A DNA stretch of 64,000 nt from Rhizobium leguminosarum (GCF_001652265.1 NZ_LWBS01000231.1:14894-78893); one strand, 5' to 3'; numbered from the stretch's first letter, positions 42,716-51,748 are shown. Made by a program: numbers and translations. Notes: generated by a model from the letters alone, not told the origin.

Positions 42716-44149
42716 ATGATGATGATCAAACGTGCAATATCGCTCACGGTAGGACTTGTTGTCGGTCTTTCCCTTTCAGGGGCCGCTTTTGCTCAGGAGG
42801 CGATTTCGGAGCAGGAGGCGCATAACATCGGCGTGGATGCCTACGTCTACTTCTATCCGCTGCTGTCGATGGACGTCACCCGGAAGCAGTTCACCAATGT
42901 CGAGCCCGGCAAGGAGTTTGGCAAAGGGCCGATGAATATGTTCGTGAACGTTCCGGAATATCCGCCCGCCGATTTCAAAGGCGTCGTGCGTTCGAATTTC
43001 GATACGCTTTACTCCATTGCGTGGCTGGACCTTACCAAGGAGCCGCTGATCATTTCCGCGCCGGATACGGCCGGACGATATTATCTCCTGCCGATGCTCG
43101 ACATGTGGACGGATGTCTTCGCATCGCCGGGCTGGCGGACGACGGGAACGGCGGCAGGGCTGTTTCTCGTTACGCCGCCCGGCTGGACGGGGACGGTTCC
43201 GGACGGCGTGACGCGGCTTGCCGCGCCGACCCCGTATGTCTGGATCATCGGACGCACCAAGACGGACGGACCTGCGGATTACGCTGCCGTGCATGCCATT
43301 CAAGCAGGCTACACGGTCACGCCGCTGTCTGACTGGGGCAAGGCGGCCCAGCCGGTCACGGCCAAGATCGACCCGAGCGTCGATATGAAAACGCCGCCGA
43401 AGATTCAGGTCGATACCATGGCGGCTGCGACATACTTCACCTACGCTGCCGAACTGCTGAAGCTGCACCCGCCCCACATGACCGACCAGCCGATCATCGC
43501 CCAGATGAAACGCATCGGCATCGAGCCCGGCAAGAGCTTCGACTTCGATAAGCTCGCCCCCGCCGTCAAGAAGGCGCTGGAGGATGTGCCCGAAGCAGCC
43601 CAGCAGCTGATGGCGTGGAAGTTGTCGACCCTTTCGCGCGTTGCGAATGGCTGGTCGATGAATACCGACACCATGGGCGTCTACGGAAATTACTACCTGA
43701 AGCGGGCGATCGTCACGCAAGTCGGGCTCGGCGCCAACCTTCCCGAAGACGCCATCTACCCGCTGAACTTGTTCGACGAAACCGGCAAGCCGCTCGATGG
43801 CGCCAATAAATACATGATCCATTTCGAGAAGGGAGCAACGCCGCCGGTGAACGCTTTCTGGTCGATCACCCTCTACGACGCGGAAGGATTCCAGGTGGCA
43901 AGCGTGCTCAACCGGTTTGCGGCCAGCAGCTGGATGCCGTTCAAGATCAACGCCGACGGCTCTCTCGACATCTATTTCCAGAACGAGAGCCCCGGCAAAG
44001 ACAAGGAAGCCAACTGGCTGCCCGCACCCAAGGGGCCGTTCAATCTCACCATGCGTCTCTACAGCCCAAAGGCCGAAGCCCTCACCGGCAAATGGAATCC
44101 CCCTCCGATCACCAAGGTTCAGGGTTTGCCGAGCTTAGCCGCTCAGTGA
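42716..44149 (+). CDS. DUF1254/DUF1214 secreted protein
   Basis: The 477-residue protein has a signal peptide (ISLTVGLVVGLSLSGAAFAQ, cleavage after AFA/AQ). The DUF1254 part (DAYVYFYPLLSMDVTRKQFT, VVRSNFDTLYSIAWLDLTKE) and the C-terminal DUF1214 part (NAFWSITLYDAEGFQV, LNRFAASSWMPFKINADGSL, DIYFQNESPGKDKEANWLPA) are both complete. These are periplasmic or outer-surface proteins of unknown activity. Three ATG codons stand in tandem at 42716-42724 behind GAGGA. The end overlaps the convergent esterase gene by 7 bases. Confidence 0.9.
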   Translation: MMMIKRAISLTVGLVVGLSLSGAAFAQEAISEQEAHNIGVDAYVYFYPLLSMDVTRKQFTNVEPGKEFGKGPMNMFVNVPEYPPADFKGVVRSNFDTLYSIAWLDLTKEPLIISAPDTAGRYYLLPMLDMWTDVFASPGWRTTGTAAGLFLVTPPGWTGTVPDGVTRLAAPTPYVWIIGRTKTDGPADYAAVHAIQAGYTVTPLSDWGKAAQPVTAKIDPSVDMKTPPKIQVDTMAAATYFTYAAELLKLHPPHMTDQPIIAQMKRIGIEPGKSFDFDKLAPAVKKALEDVPEAAQQLMAWKLSTLSRVANGWSMNTDTMGVYGNYYLKRAIVTQVGLGANLPEDAIYPLNLFDETGKPLDGANKYMIHFEKGATPPVNAFWSITLYDAEGFQVASVLNRFAASSWMPFKINADGSLDIYFQNESPGKDKEANWLPAPKGPFNLTMRLYSPKAEALTGKWNPPPITKVQGLPSLAAQ

Positions 44150-45717
44150 CGGGCCTCCCAATAGCTTTGCCAGAGATCGAGCCTGAGTTTGAGCGGATCT
44201 TCTCCGAACGTCACGCCGTGATTGGTGAAGTCGATGACCCTGTGGACGAAGGGGTCGTGGTGAGGCCATTTTGGCCGTGAGCCGCCATTGGGATCACCGC
44301 TCGTTGCAAATTCGACCCAGTAAGCACTCGCCAATGTGGCCATCGCCCAGTCGGCAGGCGTAACCTTGTCTTTCACCAGTGCGTCTGGAATGTCGAGCGT
44401 AAACGGAATTTCGAAGCCGTGCGGAGTGCCTTTCCATGCCGGATCGTTGCGGAGAGCCTCGGCGACATAGGAGAAACGATACCACCACGTCGGCTGACCA
44501 GCGCGGATCATCTCGTCAGCGAGGTGGCGAGACGGTTCAACAAGCGTTTTGTCGGCCAGAACCTGCTGCGTCAGCTCAGCGAGCGTCTGTTGGCCGGTGG
44601 GATCGTAGAGGGTGCGGGCTTCGGTGGCATGCTTCCCGAACAGCGCGAAGAGATCGTCTTTCGTCGCGGCCTGACCGATACCGAGATCCCGATCATTTGC
44701 CCCGACGATGACCGGGACTGGCGCCTGACGGCCGGCCGCAAAAGCCGCTTCCGGCGTTTCGAGCAAAAACCGTCCGTCAATCATCGCGCCTGAGATGCCG
44801 ATGACGGGCTTGCCTGTCGACATCCCCGCCAGCACCTCTTGTGCCGATGCACCTTCGGTCAGCTTTTCCGCAGGCAGCGCCCGAAGGGCGGTGAGAGCCT
44901 CGGCATCGCTTCCATTGATCCCCAGGGAAGCGGCATAGTCCAACGCGGTTTTCTCTGCTGCTTTCAAAGGTGACAAAGGCGTGCTCTCAGCACGCGCGGT
45001 CGGCAGGTCAGGTGACTGTAGAATGGCGCCCCGGAAAAGCCCTCGTGACAACGGCGATATCATGTGCGCCATCACCGAGCCGCCACCGGCCGACTCTCCG
45101 AATATCGTCACTTTCTTCGGATCGCCGCCGAAGGCTTCGATATTTTTCTGGACCCATTTCAAGGCTGCAAGCTGGTCCATGTAGCCAAAGTTGCCGACGG
45201 GCTCGTCAGGGGATTCCTTTATGAGCGCCGGATGGGCAAAGTAACCCAATCGCCCCAAGCGGTAGTTCATGCTGACGAACACAACTCTGCGGGCAGCCAG
45301 CTGGCCACCGGGATATTGAGGGGTGTTTCCATGGGCAAGGGCGCCGCCATAAATCCAAACCATCACCGGCAGCGGTGTCCTGGAACGCCTGGCGGGTGTC
45401 CAGACATTGAGGGTCAAACAATCCTCTGACTTCGGCAGGTCGTCGGTCTGCATGCAGGACGGGCCGAAATCGCGGGCATCCTTGATACCGCTCCATGTCT
45501 CCATCGGTCTCGGATTGCGCCATCTCAAGTCACCAACCGGCGGTGCGGCATAAGGTATGCCTTTGAAGCTGACGACCGTGCCCGACCTCTCACCCTTCAG
45601 CATTCCGCTGTCGATCGTCACGGTGCCGTCTGCCGCACCCGATCGTGGCGCGACCGTCAGTTGACACGATGCGACGGCCAAAATGAGCAGCAATATGCGA
45701 CGGCCGTCCGCAAACAC
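44143..45717 (-). CDS. carboxylesterase type B family (lipo)protein
   Basis: The 524-residue protein is a type B carboxylesterase: oxyanion motif VMVWIYGGALAHGN, SEDCLTLNVWTPARR, nucleophile elbow TIFGESAGGGSVMAH (Ser) and C-terminal GTPHGFEIPF with the catalytic His. The N-terminus is a hydrophobic leader ending LAVASC, which fits a lipobox, so the mature protein may be lipid-anchored in the periplasm. I chose GTG 45717 because GGAG lies six bases upstream; longer readings from 45873 enter repeat DNA. Substrate unknown. Confidence 0.87.
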   Translation of the reverse strand: MFADGRRILLLILAVASCQLTVAPRSGAADGTVTIDSGMLKGERSGTVVSFKGIPYAAPPVGDLRWRNPRPMETWSGIKDARDFGPSCMQTDDLPKSEDCLTLNVWTPARRSRTPLPVMVWIYGGALAHGNTPQYPGGQLAARRVVFVSMNYRLGRLGYFAHPALIKESPDEPVGNFGYMDQLAALKWVQKNIEAFGGDPKKVTIFGESAGGGSVMAHMISPLSRGLFRGAILQSPDLPTARAESTPLSPLKAAEKTALDYAASLGINGSDAEALTALRALPAEKLTEGASAQEVLAGMSTGKPVIGISGAMIDGRFLLETPEAAFAAGRQAPVPVIVGANDRDLGIGQAATKDDLFALFGKHATEARTLYDPTGQQTLAELTQQVLADKTLVEPSRHLADEMIRAGQPTWWYRFSYVAEALRNDPAWKGTPHGFEIPFTLDIPDALVKDKVTPADWAMATLASAYWVEFATSGDPNGGSRPKWPHHDPFVHRVIDFTNHGVTFGEDPLKLRLDLWQSYWEARH

Positions 45718-45865
45718 TGCACTCTCCAACGCCAAGTTGAGACAGTTTGGGAGCAAAATACTCCCATGGAGCGGCAACGAAAAGGGTCCGTCAGACGTCG
45801 ACCAGAGTCCGCTATTGCTCCACGCCAAGTTACGGCCCGATCCGCTGGGAGTTCGGCGAAAACGC

Positions 45866-45966
45866 ATCCCCAACCTCCGTCATCCCACGCCTTGAGCCTG
45901 GGATCCATGCCCGGTGCTGATGGAGGCCGGCGTGGATCCTCGGGTCAAGCCCGAGGAAGACGGAGG
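45866..45966. repeat. RIME-like intergenic palindromic repeat, copy 3
   Basis: Complete copy with both hairpins: ATCCCACGC-CTTGA-GCCTGGGAT and ATCCTCGGG-TCAAG-CCCGAGGA, bounded by CCTCCGTC and GACGGAGG. It lies between the esterase start and the truncated methyltransferase copy. Confidence 0.75.
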
Positions 45967-46011
45967 GTGGGGTAAGCTCTGCGGCAAATCCAGCGGCGCG
46001 TTAGACCGTTG

Positions 46012-46293
46012 GCCCACCATCCCTCCATGGATCACGCCTCGACCGGCCGCGACAATTATTTCGAGACCTACAGCTTCGAGGAAATCTGGCAGCGCGGCGG
46101 AAAGGATATCGCCATGCGCTTCTGGTATCGGCCGCTCCATGCTATGTTCGACGCGCTGAAGTCGGCCGGATTTCAGATCGACATCGTCAGCGAGCCCCAG
46201 CCCGATCCTCGAGCCCGGACGCTTTTTCCGCAGGCATATCAGAGCCTGACGACCAAGCCGCGGTTCCTCTTCTTTTCAGTGGTGAAAGCATGA
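46012..46293 (+). pseudogene. truncated duplicate of the 24.5-kb methyltransferase (C-terminal 94 codons)
   Basis: From CCCACCATCCC onward the sequence matches 24938-25219 almost base for base: MDHASTGRDNYFETYSF, WQRGGKDIAMRFW and KPRFLFFSVVKA are shared, with Glu-Ile for Glu-Thr and Tyr for His changes. The SAM-binding half is absent. The similarity resumes after the stop in the dispersed repeat (GTGGTGTTCCGATCTTTGTG near 46334). It cannot be an active enzyme. Confidence 0.9.
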
Positions 46294-46420
46294 GGATGGG
46301 TGTTGGTGTTGAGGTCTCTTGCCTCTATCGAGCGTGGTGTTCCGATCTTTGTGGCTGTCGGAGATCAACAACGCACGCCGGTACTCACTTCAGCACGGCA
46401 CTTGATCATTGGTCGGGTCT

Positions 46421-46932
46421 TCAGATAACCCGCAATACGGTAAGCGCGAGGCGTGGCTCGGCAGCTTGCACCCGTGTAAAGTCGCCATCACAGGTGAGGA
46501 CATGCAGATCGCGCTCGAACCCCTGAGCGCAAATCCAAAGATCATTCTCATTGATGCCTAGCCGCTTGCCGGTGGCGTTGTCTATCCAATCTTCAAGATG
46601 AGCGGACGGCTTGTTTCTGCTCGCCTTCGGCATGAACGTGCTGACCATTGCGGCCTTGAGATCGCCATAGGTGACTGCAACTTGGGTATTGACGAAAGCA
46701 GCGGGCGAGCCTGTGCTGCCGCGAGCACCTGAATGGCATGTGTTGGCGTGCGGCCGTGAATGTTCTGCACGCTTGCGACACCCGTGCGGATTTCCCCGAT
46801 GCTCACAGCCGAGACATATTGTAGGTCATCGCCACTCATGGCGTCGATAGCTGCAGTGACGGTCGCGTGCAGCACGTGGGCGGGATCCACAAGCGCAATC
46901 AGAACCGAGGTGTCGAGCAGATACCCGGTCAT
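46421..46932 (-). pseudogene. PIN-domain (VapC-like) nuclease, broken by a one-base frameshift
   Basis: The N-terminal part YLLDTSVLIALVD holds the first catalytic Asp and VSAVSIGEIRTG the Glu of a PIN domain. The frame breaks near the GGG run at 46703-46705. Adding one base joins it to AAFVNTQVAVTYGDLKAAM, KRLGINENDLWICAQGFERD and LTCDGDF, which supply the remaining Asp residues. The restored protein is about 170 residues. It starts 3 bases behind the methyltransferase gene, with which it must be co-transcribed. No separate antitoxin gene of the VapB type is present. Confidence 0.82.
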
Positions 46933-46935
46933 TGA

Positions 46936-49422
46936 TCAGCCTATATAGGCGCGCAGCACGTCGGCTTCGCTTTGGGGCAAGGGTTCGAAAACGCTCCTCA
47001 CCCAATTGCCGCTGAATCGTTCTCCGCTGCCATCGAGAGTCTCGGCAAGCGAAAGGCCGGGTGCTGCCTCCAGCCCGGGCCAACCTTCCCATGCGTGCGC
47101 GACCGGCCGACGCGCGCCCTCAAAGAAGCGCAGCAATTCGCGCTCGAGCCGGACTGGGAGCGCGTAGCTCTCGAGGACCGCACCATCAATCTCGGCGAGT
47201 AGACGCTGAAGCGCCGCATCACCATCAAAGGTGAGTGGAGCTTGCGACAGTCGCTCGCTATACGCCGCGGCCATCTCAGCAATCTCGGGCGGCAGATGAT
47301 TTGGGAGCGGAATATCGCGTAGCATCGTTAGCCGGTAGCGCTGATCCGAGGTGAAGACCGTCGCGAAGGCATTCGCAACGGGACCATTGAGGACGGCCAT
47401 CAACGCAAGCAGATGTTTGTCGCTCACGCCTTCTTTCGGCCATGCCCCAATGAATTGCTGCGAGCAGACCAGGCCATCGGCGTCGAAGCTTGCCGCCAGC
47501 CGCCAGGAATAGCGGCTGAGACGCACACCGTTGACAATGAGCTTTTTCTGTTCCCACGGCAGCTTGTAAGCACCACCGCGCGCCGATTCTGGCCGGCAAT
47601 CGAGCCATACGGGATGTGGAGACTGGAACTGCCGATGTCCGTTGACGCCATGCAGACCGGGTTCAAAGCCGGGCTGAGGCTCGCGGCTCCGGGCGCCCGT
47701 CTGCAGGCCCGACCATTCGATGCCGCGATGCAGTTCGAGACGGTCGCCAAGCCTGGGCCGATCCGAAAGATAGGACCAGATTTCATGGAGAGCTGGCACC
47801 CATAGATCGCCACTTGGCGTGTCCGGTACCCACCGGGTCAGCGACCGGCTGCGGGTGATGACGCCCGCCTTGAGGAACTGCAGACGGTCGCGCAGGGTGA
47901 CTTCACTGGAGCGAATTGTGATCCGGGGTTCGTCCGCCGCCGTCCGTGGGTCGCGTGCGATCAACAGAGAGGCAGCGGTACGCGATGCGGAAAAGACATC
48001 GTCGGGAATTTCTACGATTTCCACTGAAGTGTAACGGCTCTCGATCAAGGCTCGCACTTTGCGATAGCGTTTTTCAACAATGAAGCTTGAGGGAAGGACG
48101 AAGCCAATGCCGGCCGGCCGCGCAGCAATCACCTCTTCCAGTACCGCGATCGGCTTAGAAACATCGTGCTGCGCGATCGGACTGCTACGGTCATCGGCAT
48201 CGAAATCCTCGAAGGGCGGATTGCAGATGACAAAAGTGTCGGTGGTGATCCGCGTTCGCAGCCGATCGTCGGCGAACAAGTCTGCCTGCCGGATATCCCA
48301 GCCATTATGATTGGGATAGTCGGCAAGGATCAGCGACAGTTTAGCGACTTCACATGCGAATTCGTCGATTTCGTCGCCTGCGAGACGTGCGGTCAGGAAG
48401 CGATGCCGCTCCTCATCGTTCCACTCAAGCGGCAACGCGGAGCGCAGTTGCCTGAGCGCCGCTACGAGCAGCACGCCGGCGCCGGTAAATGGCTCGTAGA
48501 CTCTTACACGATCGGCATTGCGCCAAAGTTCGAGGCGCCGAACAATATGTTCGGCCATCTGCCGTGGCGTGCTGTGCGTACCGAACGCCGCACGCGCTTC
48601 AGACGTAACGAAGGTGTTCTCATAGACGAATGCGAGGTCATCGGCCGAAATGTTACGGAAATTGATGCCGGCGCGGATGCCCGCCCACACAGTCTCTAGC
48701 TGCTCGCGATCGCGCGGCGAGGGCACAATGGTTCCCAGACCATAGTAAAGGTCGATCCCGTGCAACACCTCGTCAACGCTACCGCCCACCCAATTCGCTG
48801 CAGACTCGTGACCACGATCGGTCAGGATCTTAGCCGCAAGGAATCGGAAGGTCGCCTGGAACAGCAAGCGTGCATCCATGGCTGGACGCCCCCGTACGTC
48901 GACTACGCTGGCGAGCGTTTCGCGCAGCAGGGCATCGAGCTTGACATGCACCTCGCCCTCGATCGCGATCAGCAAGCCCGTGTCGACGAAGTCGAACTGC
49001 CGGTCAGCTAGTGGCTCAGTATCGATCGCTTTGGCACGATGGATTGCGCGCGGGCTCCAATGTTCGGCGTTGCGTGCGAACAGATCGCCCAGAGTATCGA
49101 TCGTGGCGACGGCGATGCGGCTCGCTGGCTTACTCGCGTGGACTTGCCACAATTCGACGTGCTCGCCAGCGACGGCGAAGATCATCGGTGCCCCGAGGGC
49201 CCGCAGCAGGGTCAGGTCGGATCCGCCTGACCCTGCCTCGGCCACACCGAAGGCGGCCGTGCGATAGGATGGCGGCGTTTGGGTGAATGCCGCAAGCGCT
49301 ACCTCGCGGGTTTCACCGGTCGGCGAAAGGACGTCGGCAAAACTATAGTTGGAGAGGAGCGCTTCGGCTGGATAGCCGAGGCCGCCCAATCCTTTGACGA
49401 TCGCGGCAATCGCGGCAGTCAT
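46936..49422 (-). CDS. N6-adenine DNA methyltransferase (Type IIG/PglX-like architecture)
   Basis: The 828-residue protein has a class I DNA methyltransferase core with motif I VYEPFTGAGVLLVAAL at about 308-323 and the N6-adenine motif NPPF at 401-404. A target-recognition-like region follows (residues about 530-750). The first about 130 residues (FADVLSPTGETREVALAAFT, PMIFAVAGEHVELWQVHAS) occupy the place of a nuclease domain, but I see no clear PD-(D/E)xK triad. The gene overlaps the upstream HTH gene by four bases (ATGA) and the PIN gene follows after 3 bases. Such enzymes serve in restriction-modification or phage defence. Confidence 0.85.
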   Translation of the reverse strand: MTAAIAAIVKGLGGLGYPAEALLSNYSFADVLSPTGETREVALAAFTQTPPSYRTAAFGVAEAGSGGSDLTLLRALGAPMIFAVAGEHVELWQVHASKPASRIAVATIDTLGDLFARNAEHWSPRAIHRAKAIDTEPLADRQFDFVDTGLLIAIEGEVHVKLDALLRETLASVVDVRGRPAMDARLLFQATFRFLAAKILTDRGHESAANWVGGSVDEVLHGIDLYYGLGTIVPSPRDREQLETVWAGIRAGINFRNISADDLAFVYENTFVTSEARAAFGTHSTPRQMAEHIVRRLELWRNADRVRVYEPFTGAGVLLVAALRQLRSALPLEWNDEERHRFLTARLAGDEIDEFACEVAKLSLILADYPNHNGWDIRQADLFADDRLRTRITTDTFVICNPPFEDFDADDRSSPIAQHDVSKPIAVLEEVIAARPAGIGFVLPSSFIVEKRYRKVRALIESRYTSVEIVEIPDDVFSASRTAASLLIARDPRTAADEPRITIRSSEVTLRDRLQFLKAGVITRSRSLTRWVPDTPSGDLWVPALHEIWSYLSDRPRLGDRLELHRGIEWSGLQTGARSREPQPGFEPGLHGVNGHRQFQSPHPVWLDCRPESARGGAYKLPWEQKKLIVNGVRLSRYSWRLAASFDADGLVCSQQFIGAWPKEGVSDKHLLALMAVLNGPVANAFATVFTSDQRYRLTMLRDIPLPNHLPPEIAEMAAAYSERLSQAPLTFDGDAALQRLLAEIDGAVLESYALPVRLERELLRFFEGARRPVAHAWEGWPGLEAAPGLSLAETLDGSGERFSGNWVRSVFEPLPQSEADVLRAYIG

Positions 49423-49895
49423 GCCTTTCCGCTTCCTGCTGCACGGCGTTCGGTTACATCGACTGGCGGAAACGCTAGGCTTTGCTGAGCCTCTTCGGGC
49501 GCGACTTCAAGAAGTGCAAGCCGAAGCGTGGTAACGATCGGCTCAAGCGGCAGCAAGATCGCCGGGCTATCGAGATCACTGTCCGATATCGTGTCGACGA
49601 AGGTAACCTTCCCCGCGATTGGGCGCACTAGAAGATGGCCCTGGGCAAGCCTAATCCACTGGGGCGAGCTGCAGATGTCGAAGATGTCGCGCTCGGCGGA
49701 GCGTAGCGCTCCAACGGTGAGACCGAGATCTTCCACGAGTACGCGCACTACCGCCAAGCCGAGTAATTGCCCAGGCCAGAACACAGGCGCGTGTCCCCTG
49801 AGGCCGCCGAGCGAAGGCAGCGCCCGCCGCCAGTGACGGAGCGTTTCCTGCGTGATTCCGATCACGTGTCGGACTTGACTCGGCGTATAGCGCAT
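49419..49895 (-). CDS. MerR-like HTH protein coupled to the DNA methyltransferase
   Basis: From ATG 49895 the 158-residue protein starts with a helix-turn-helix of MerR type: RYTPSQVRHVIGITQETLRH and then WRRALPSL. The remainder (QLLGLAVVRVLVEDLGLTVG, ALRSAERDIFDICSSPQWIR) may form a dimerisation part or bind a partner. A longer start at 49961 is possible. It probably controls the three-gene unit with the methyltransferase and PIN gene, or acts as a specificity/antitoxin-like partner; neither is shown. Confidence 0.75.
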   Translation of the reverse strand: MRYTPSQVRHVIGITQETLRHWRRALPSLGGLRGHAPVFWPGQLLGLAVVRVLVEDLGLTVGALRSAERDIFDICSSPQWIRLAQGHLLVRPIAGKVTFVDTISDSDLDSPAILLPLEPIVTTLRLALLEVAPEEAQQSLAFPPVDVTERRAAGSGKA

Positions 49896-50213
49896 CTTAC
49901 CAATCGATTTGTTGTTCACAACAAGATAGCTGATCTTTGCGCGCCCATCCAGTGGTTTCATCGGTTGGGGCGGGGCCGGTTGGCGCAGTCGGAAAATCCC
50001 ATAGAAGGGAGCCTATCTGCTAGAACGATGCGATAGCTGCCTGTCGCCTAGCGGCCCAAATGATTGGATTTCTCGAAGGGCTTGCAGACATCGAGTATGC
50101 CTAACAACGTTCTACAATTGAGGCAATGTCCGTTTGTGGCTCAGCTTGGAACATCACTGGACACAGTCGTAGCCGCAAATCCGACGGCTCAACACAAGGC
50201 GTGAGCCACGGCA
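49896..50213. other. 318-base intergenic stretch: promoter side of the HTH/methyltransferase/PIN operon
   Basis: No supported gene. It lies between the start of the HTH gene and the end of the prophage-like cluster. A promoter must be here, but I could not choose one with confidence. Confidence 0.4.
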
Positions 50214-50807
50214 TCACCCACCCCTCGCCCCCCGCAATGCCGTCAATCCCCTGCGCAGCCACAGCAACTGCTGCGGCGGCATCTGGCGCAGATGGGCGTA
50301 GTCCATCACCGTGACGTTATAGACCATGCTCCTGACCTGCGGCCCGTCAGGGCAGCGCAGCAGGATGCCCTGCAGCGCCATCATGCGGTTGCTGGCTTTG
50401 CGGGCGCGGTCGGCGAAGGTTTCGGTCTGCTCGCCCTCATGGCCTTTGACCGAGAACAGCGATTGCGCCCGCGGGCTCGGGGCCGGGATGCCTGTGGTCT
50501 TGTGGTAGCGGGCGATCGCCTCGGCATTGTCGTCGCCCGCCTGGCGCTGCTCGGCGGTGATCAGGCCGTCGAGGAACATGCGGCCGAGGGTGTAGCCGGC
50601 AAAGGGGCTTTTGACCGTCTCATCATCAACCGTCCGGCCGAAGCCATGGATGCGGCGGCGGGCTGATATCGCGACGCTGATATTGTCCTTCTCGGTTTCG
50701 GAGGGTTTGATCTTGCCGCAGGGAAAACGCTCGACATTTTCCTTGCGCGGCCGGCCGGCGCCCTTGTTTGCCCGTCCTGTCTTCACCTTGGTGGCTTTGC
50801 CGCCCAT
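50214..50807 (-). CDS. prophage-type hypothetical protein
   Basis: The 197-residue protein has a basic N-terminus (TKVKTGRANKGAGRPRKENV) that looks like a nucleic-acid-binding tail, then RTVDDETVKSPFAGYTLGRM and a helical C-terminus. AAGGACC precedes the ATG at 50807. It is the distal gene of a leftward row of small genes that looks like the early region of a prophage. No function is recognised. Confidence 0.65.
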   Translation of the reverse strand: MGGKATKVKTGRANKGAGRPRKENVERFPCGKIKPSETEKDNISVAISARRRIHGFGRTVDDETVKSPFAGYTLGRMFLDGLITAEQRQAGDDNAEAIARYHKTTGIPAPSPRAQSLFSVKGHEGEQTETFADRARKASNRMMALQGILLRCPDGPQVRSMVYNVTVMDYAHLRQMPPQQLLWLRRGLTALRGARGG

Positions 50808-50820
50808 GCTGATGGTCCTT

Positions 50821-51018
50821 CTATCGAATGATGCCGTTTCTGAGTGCCGCGGCGACCAGCGCCGTTTCCTTGAAGACGCCGAGCTTCATCTTGGCGTTGG
50901 CGATGTGCGTATTCACGGTGATCGGCGAAATGCCGAGAATGGTGCCGATCTCGGCGGCCGTCTTGCCCGCCGCCATCCAGCGGATCACTTCGGCTTCGCG
51001 TGGGGTGACGTGGCTCAT
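50821..51018 (-). CDS. small LuxR-type helix-turn-helix protein
   Basis: The 65-residue protein is almost only a GerE/LuxR-type HTH: VTPREAEVIRWMAAGKTAAE followed by IGTILGISPITVNTHIANA and KMKLGVF. There is no receiver or ligand domain. Its start ATG 51018 overlaps the stop of the GcrA-like gene (ATGA), so it is translated in a coupled row. Confidence 0.85.
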   Translation of the reverse strand: MSHVTPREAEVIRWMAAGKTAAEIGTILGISPITVNTHIANAKMKLGVFKETALVAAALRNGIIR

Positions 51019-51314
51019 GGCTCTGCAGGCCCATCGATGCACGGCACGCGCGGCATCGTCACATGCGCACCCGACAGGGTCACACGCGTGACGCGGTCGG
51101 GGTGGCGGATCGGCTGGACGGGCGGGTCCGCCTTCGGCTGCGGATGCCAGGTGTCCTGCCTGGAGGGGAACCTGTCGCGGTTGCGATGCGCCATGTTGAT
51201 GACGGTGTTCTTCTTCGAGCCGAACAGATTGGCGATCTCTCTCGCCGACAGCCCTTCCTTCCAGAGCTTTTCCGCCTTGGCGATCTTGTCTTCCGTCCAA
51301 AAGGTGATGGTCAT
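51015..51314 (-). CDS. GcrA-like DNA-binding protein
   Basis: The 99-residue protein starts TFWTEDKIAKAEKLWKEGLS and continues AREIANLFGSKKNTVINMAH, the GcrA-type N-terminal HTH that in cell-cycle regulators recognises methylated GANTC sites. The C-terminal part is short, so it may be a phage mimic and not the housekeeping regulator. Its starts and stops overlap those of both neighbours. Confidence 0.85.
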   Translation of the reverse strand: MTITFWTEDKIAKAEKLWKEGLSAREIANLFGSKKNTVINMAHRNRDRFPSRQDTWHPQPKADPPVQPIRHPDRVTRVTLSGAHVTMPRVPCIDGPAEP

Positions 51315-51748
51315 CTCACTGCCTCCTCGTATCGTGCGGCCCTTGCAATGATCGGGTTGTCGGGAAACATCTTGGCGAGCTCCCGCTTGGCGCTGCGGCT
51401 GCCATTGGCGGCGTCGCGCAGCAGCTGCATCTTGTAGGCCGGGACCTTCGGCTGCGGCCTCTCGGGCTCCGCCTCCACGCGCGGGCGGCTCTCCGCCTCG
51501 ATCGCCGCCTGTTGATTGCGGCATTGCTCGGCGAAACTGGCTGAGCTCGGGGCAAAGGCGCGGTTATGATCCCTGACCTTTCCGGAGATGAAGAGCTTGG
51601 CGGCCTGCCAGACCGCCTCCAGCGGGATGCCTTCGACCGCGACGAGATAGGCGCGGATCTGCATGTCGGGATCAGTGCCTGCGGATGCCGGGAAACCCGA
51701 AAGCATCCCAGCTATGATCTTCACCGGAGAGGAAATCTCTTGCGGCAT
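51311..51748 (-). CDS. prophage-type hypothetical protein
   Basis: The 145-residue protein contains SPVKIIAGMLSGFPASAGTD, YLVAVEGIPLEAVWQAAKLF and DHNRAFAPSSASFAEQCRN, a pattern I recall from rhizobial phage and prophage genes of unknown role. AAGGAC precedes ATG 51748. The start lies inside the previous gene's end by 77 bases, a long overlap that suggests the upstream gene may end differently. It overlaps the GcrA-like gene by ATGA. Confidence 0.7.
   Translation of the reverse strand: MPQEISSPVKIIAGMLSGFPASAGTDPDMQIRAYLVAVEGIPLEAVWQAAKLFISGKVRDHNRAFAPSSASFAEQCRNQQAAIEAESRPRVEAEPERPQPKVPAYKMQLLRDAANGSRSAKRELAKMFPDNPIIARAARYEEAVR

Noticed and set aside
42776..43822. 348-codon minus-strand frame over the DUF1254 gene
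   Set aside because: Antisense shadow; the plus-strand protein has a signal peptide and both conserved domains.
48166..48699. 177-codon plus-strand frame within the DNA methyltransferase
   Set aside because: Antisense shadow of a gene with clear motif I and NPPF.
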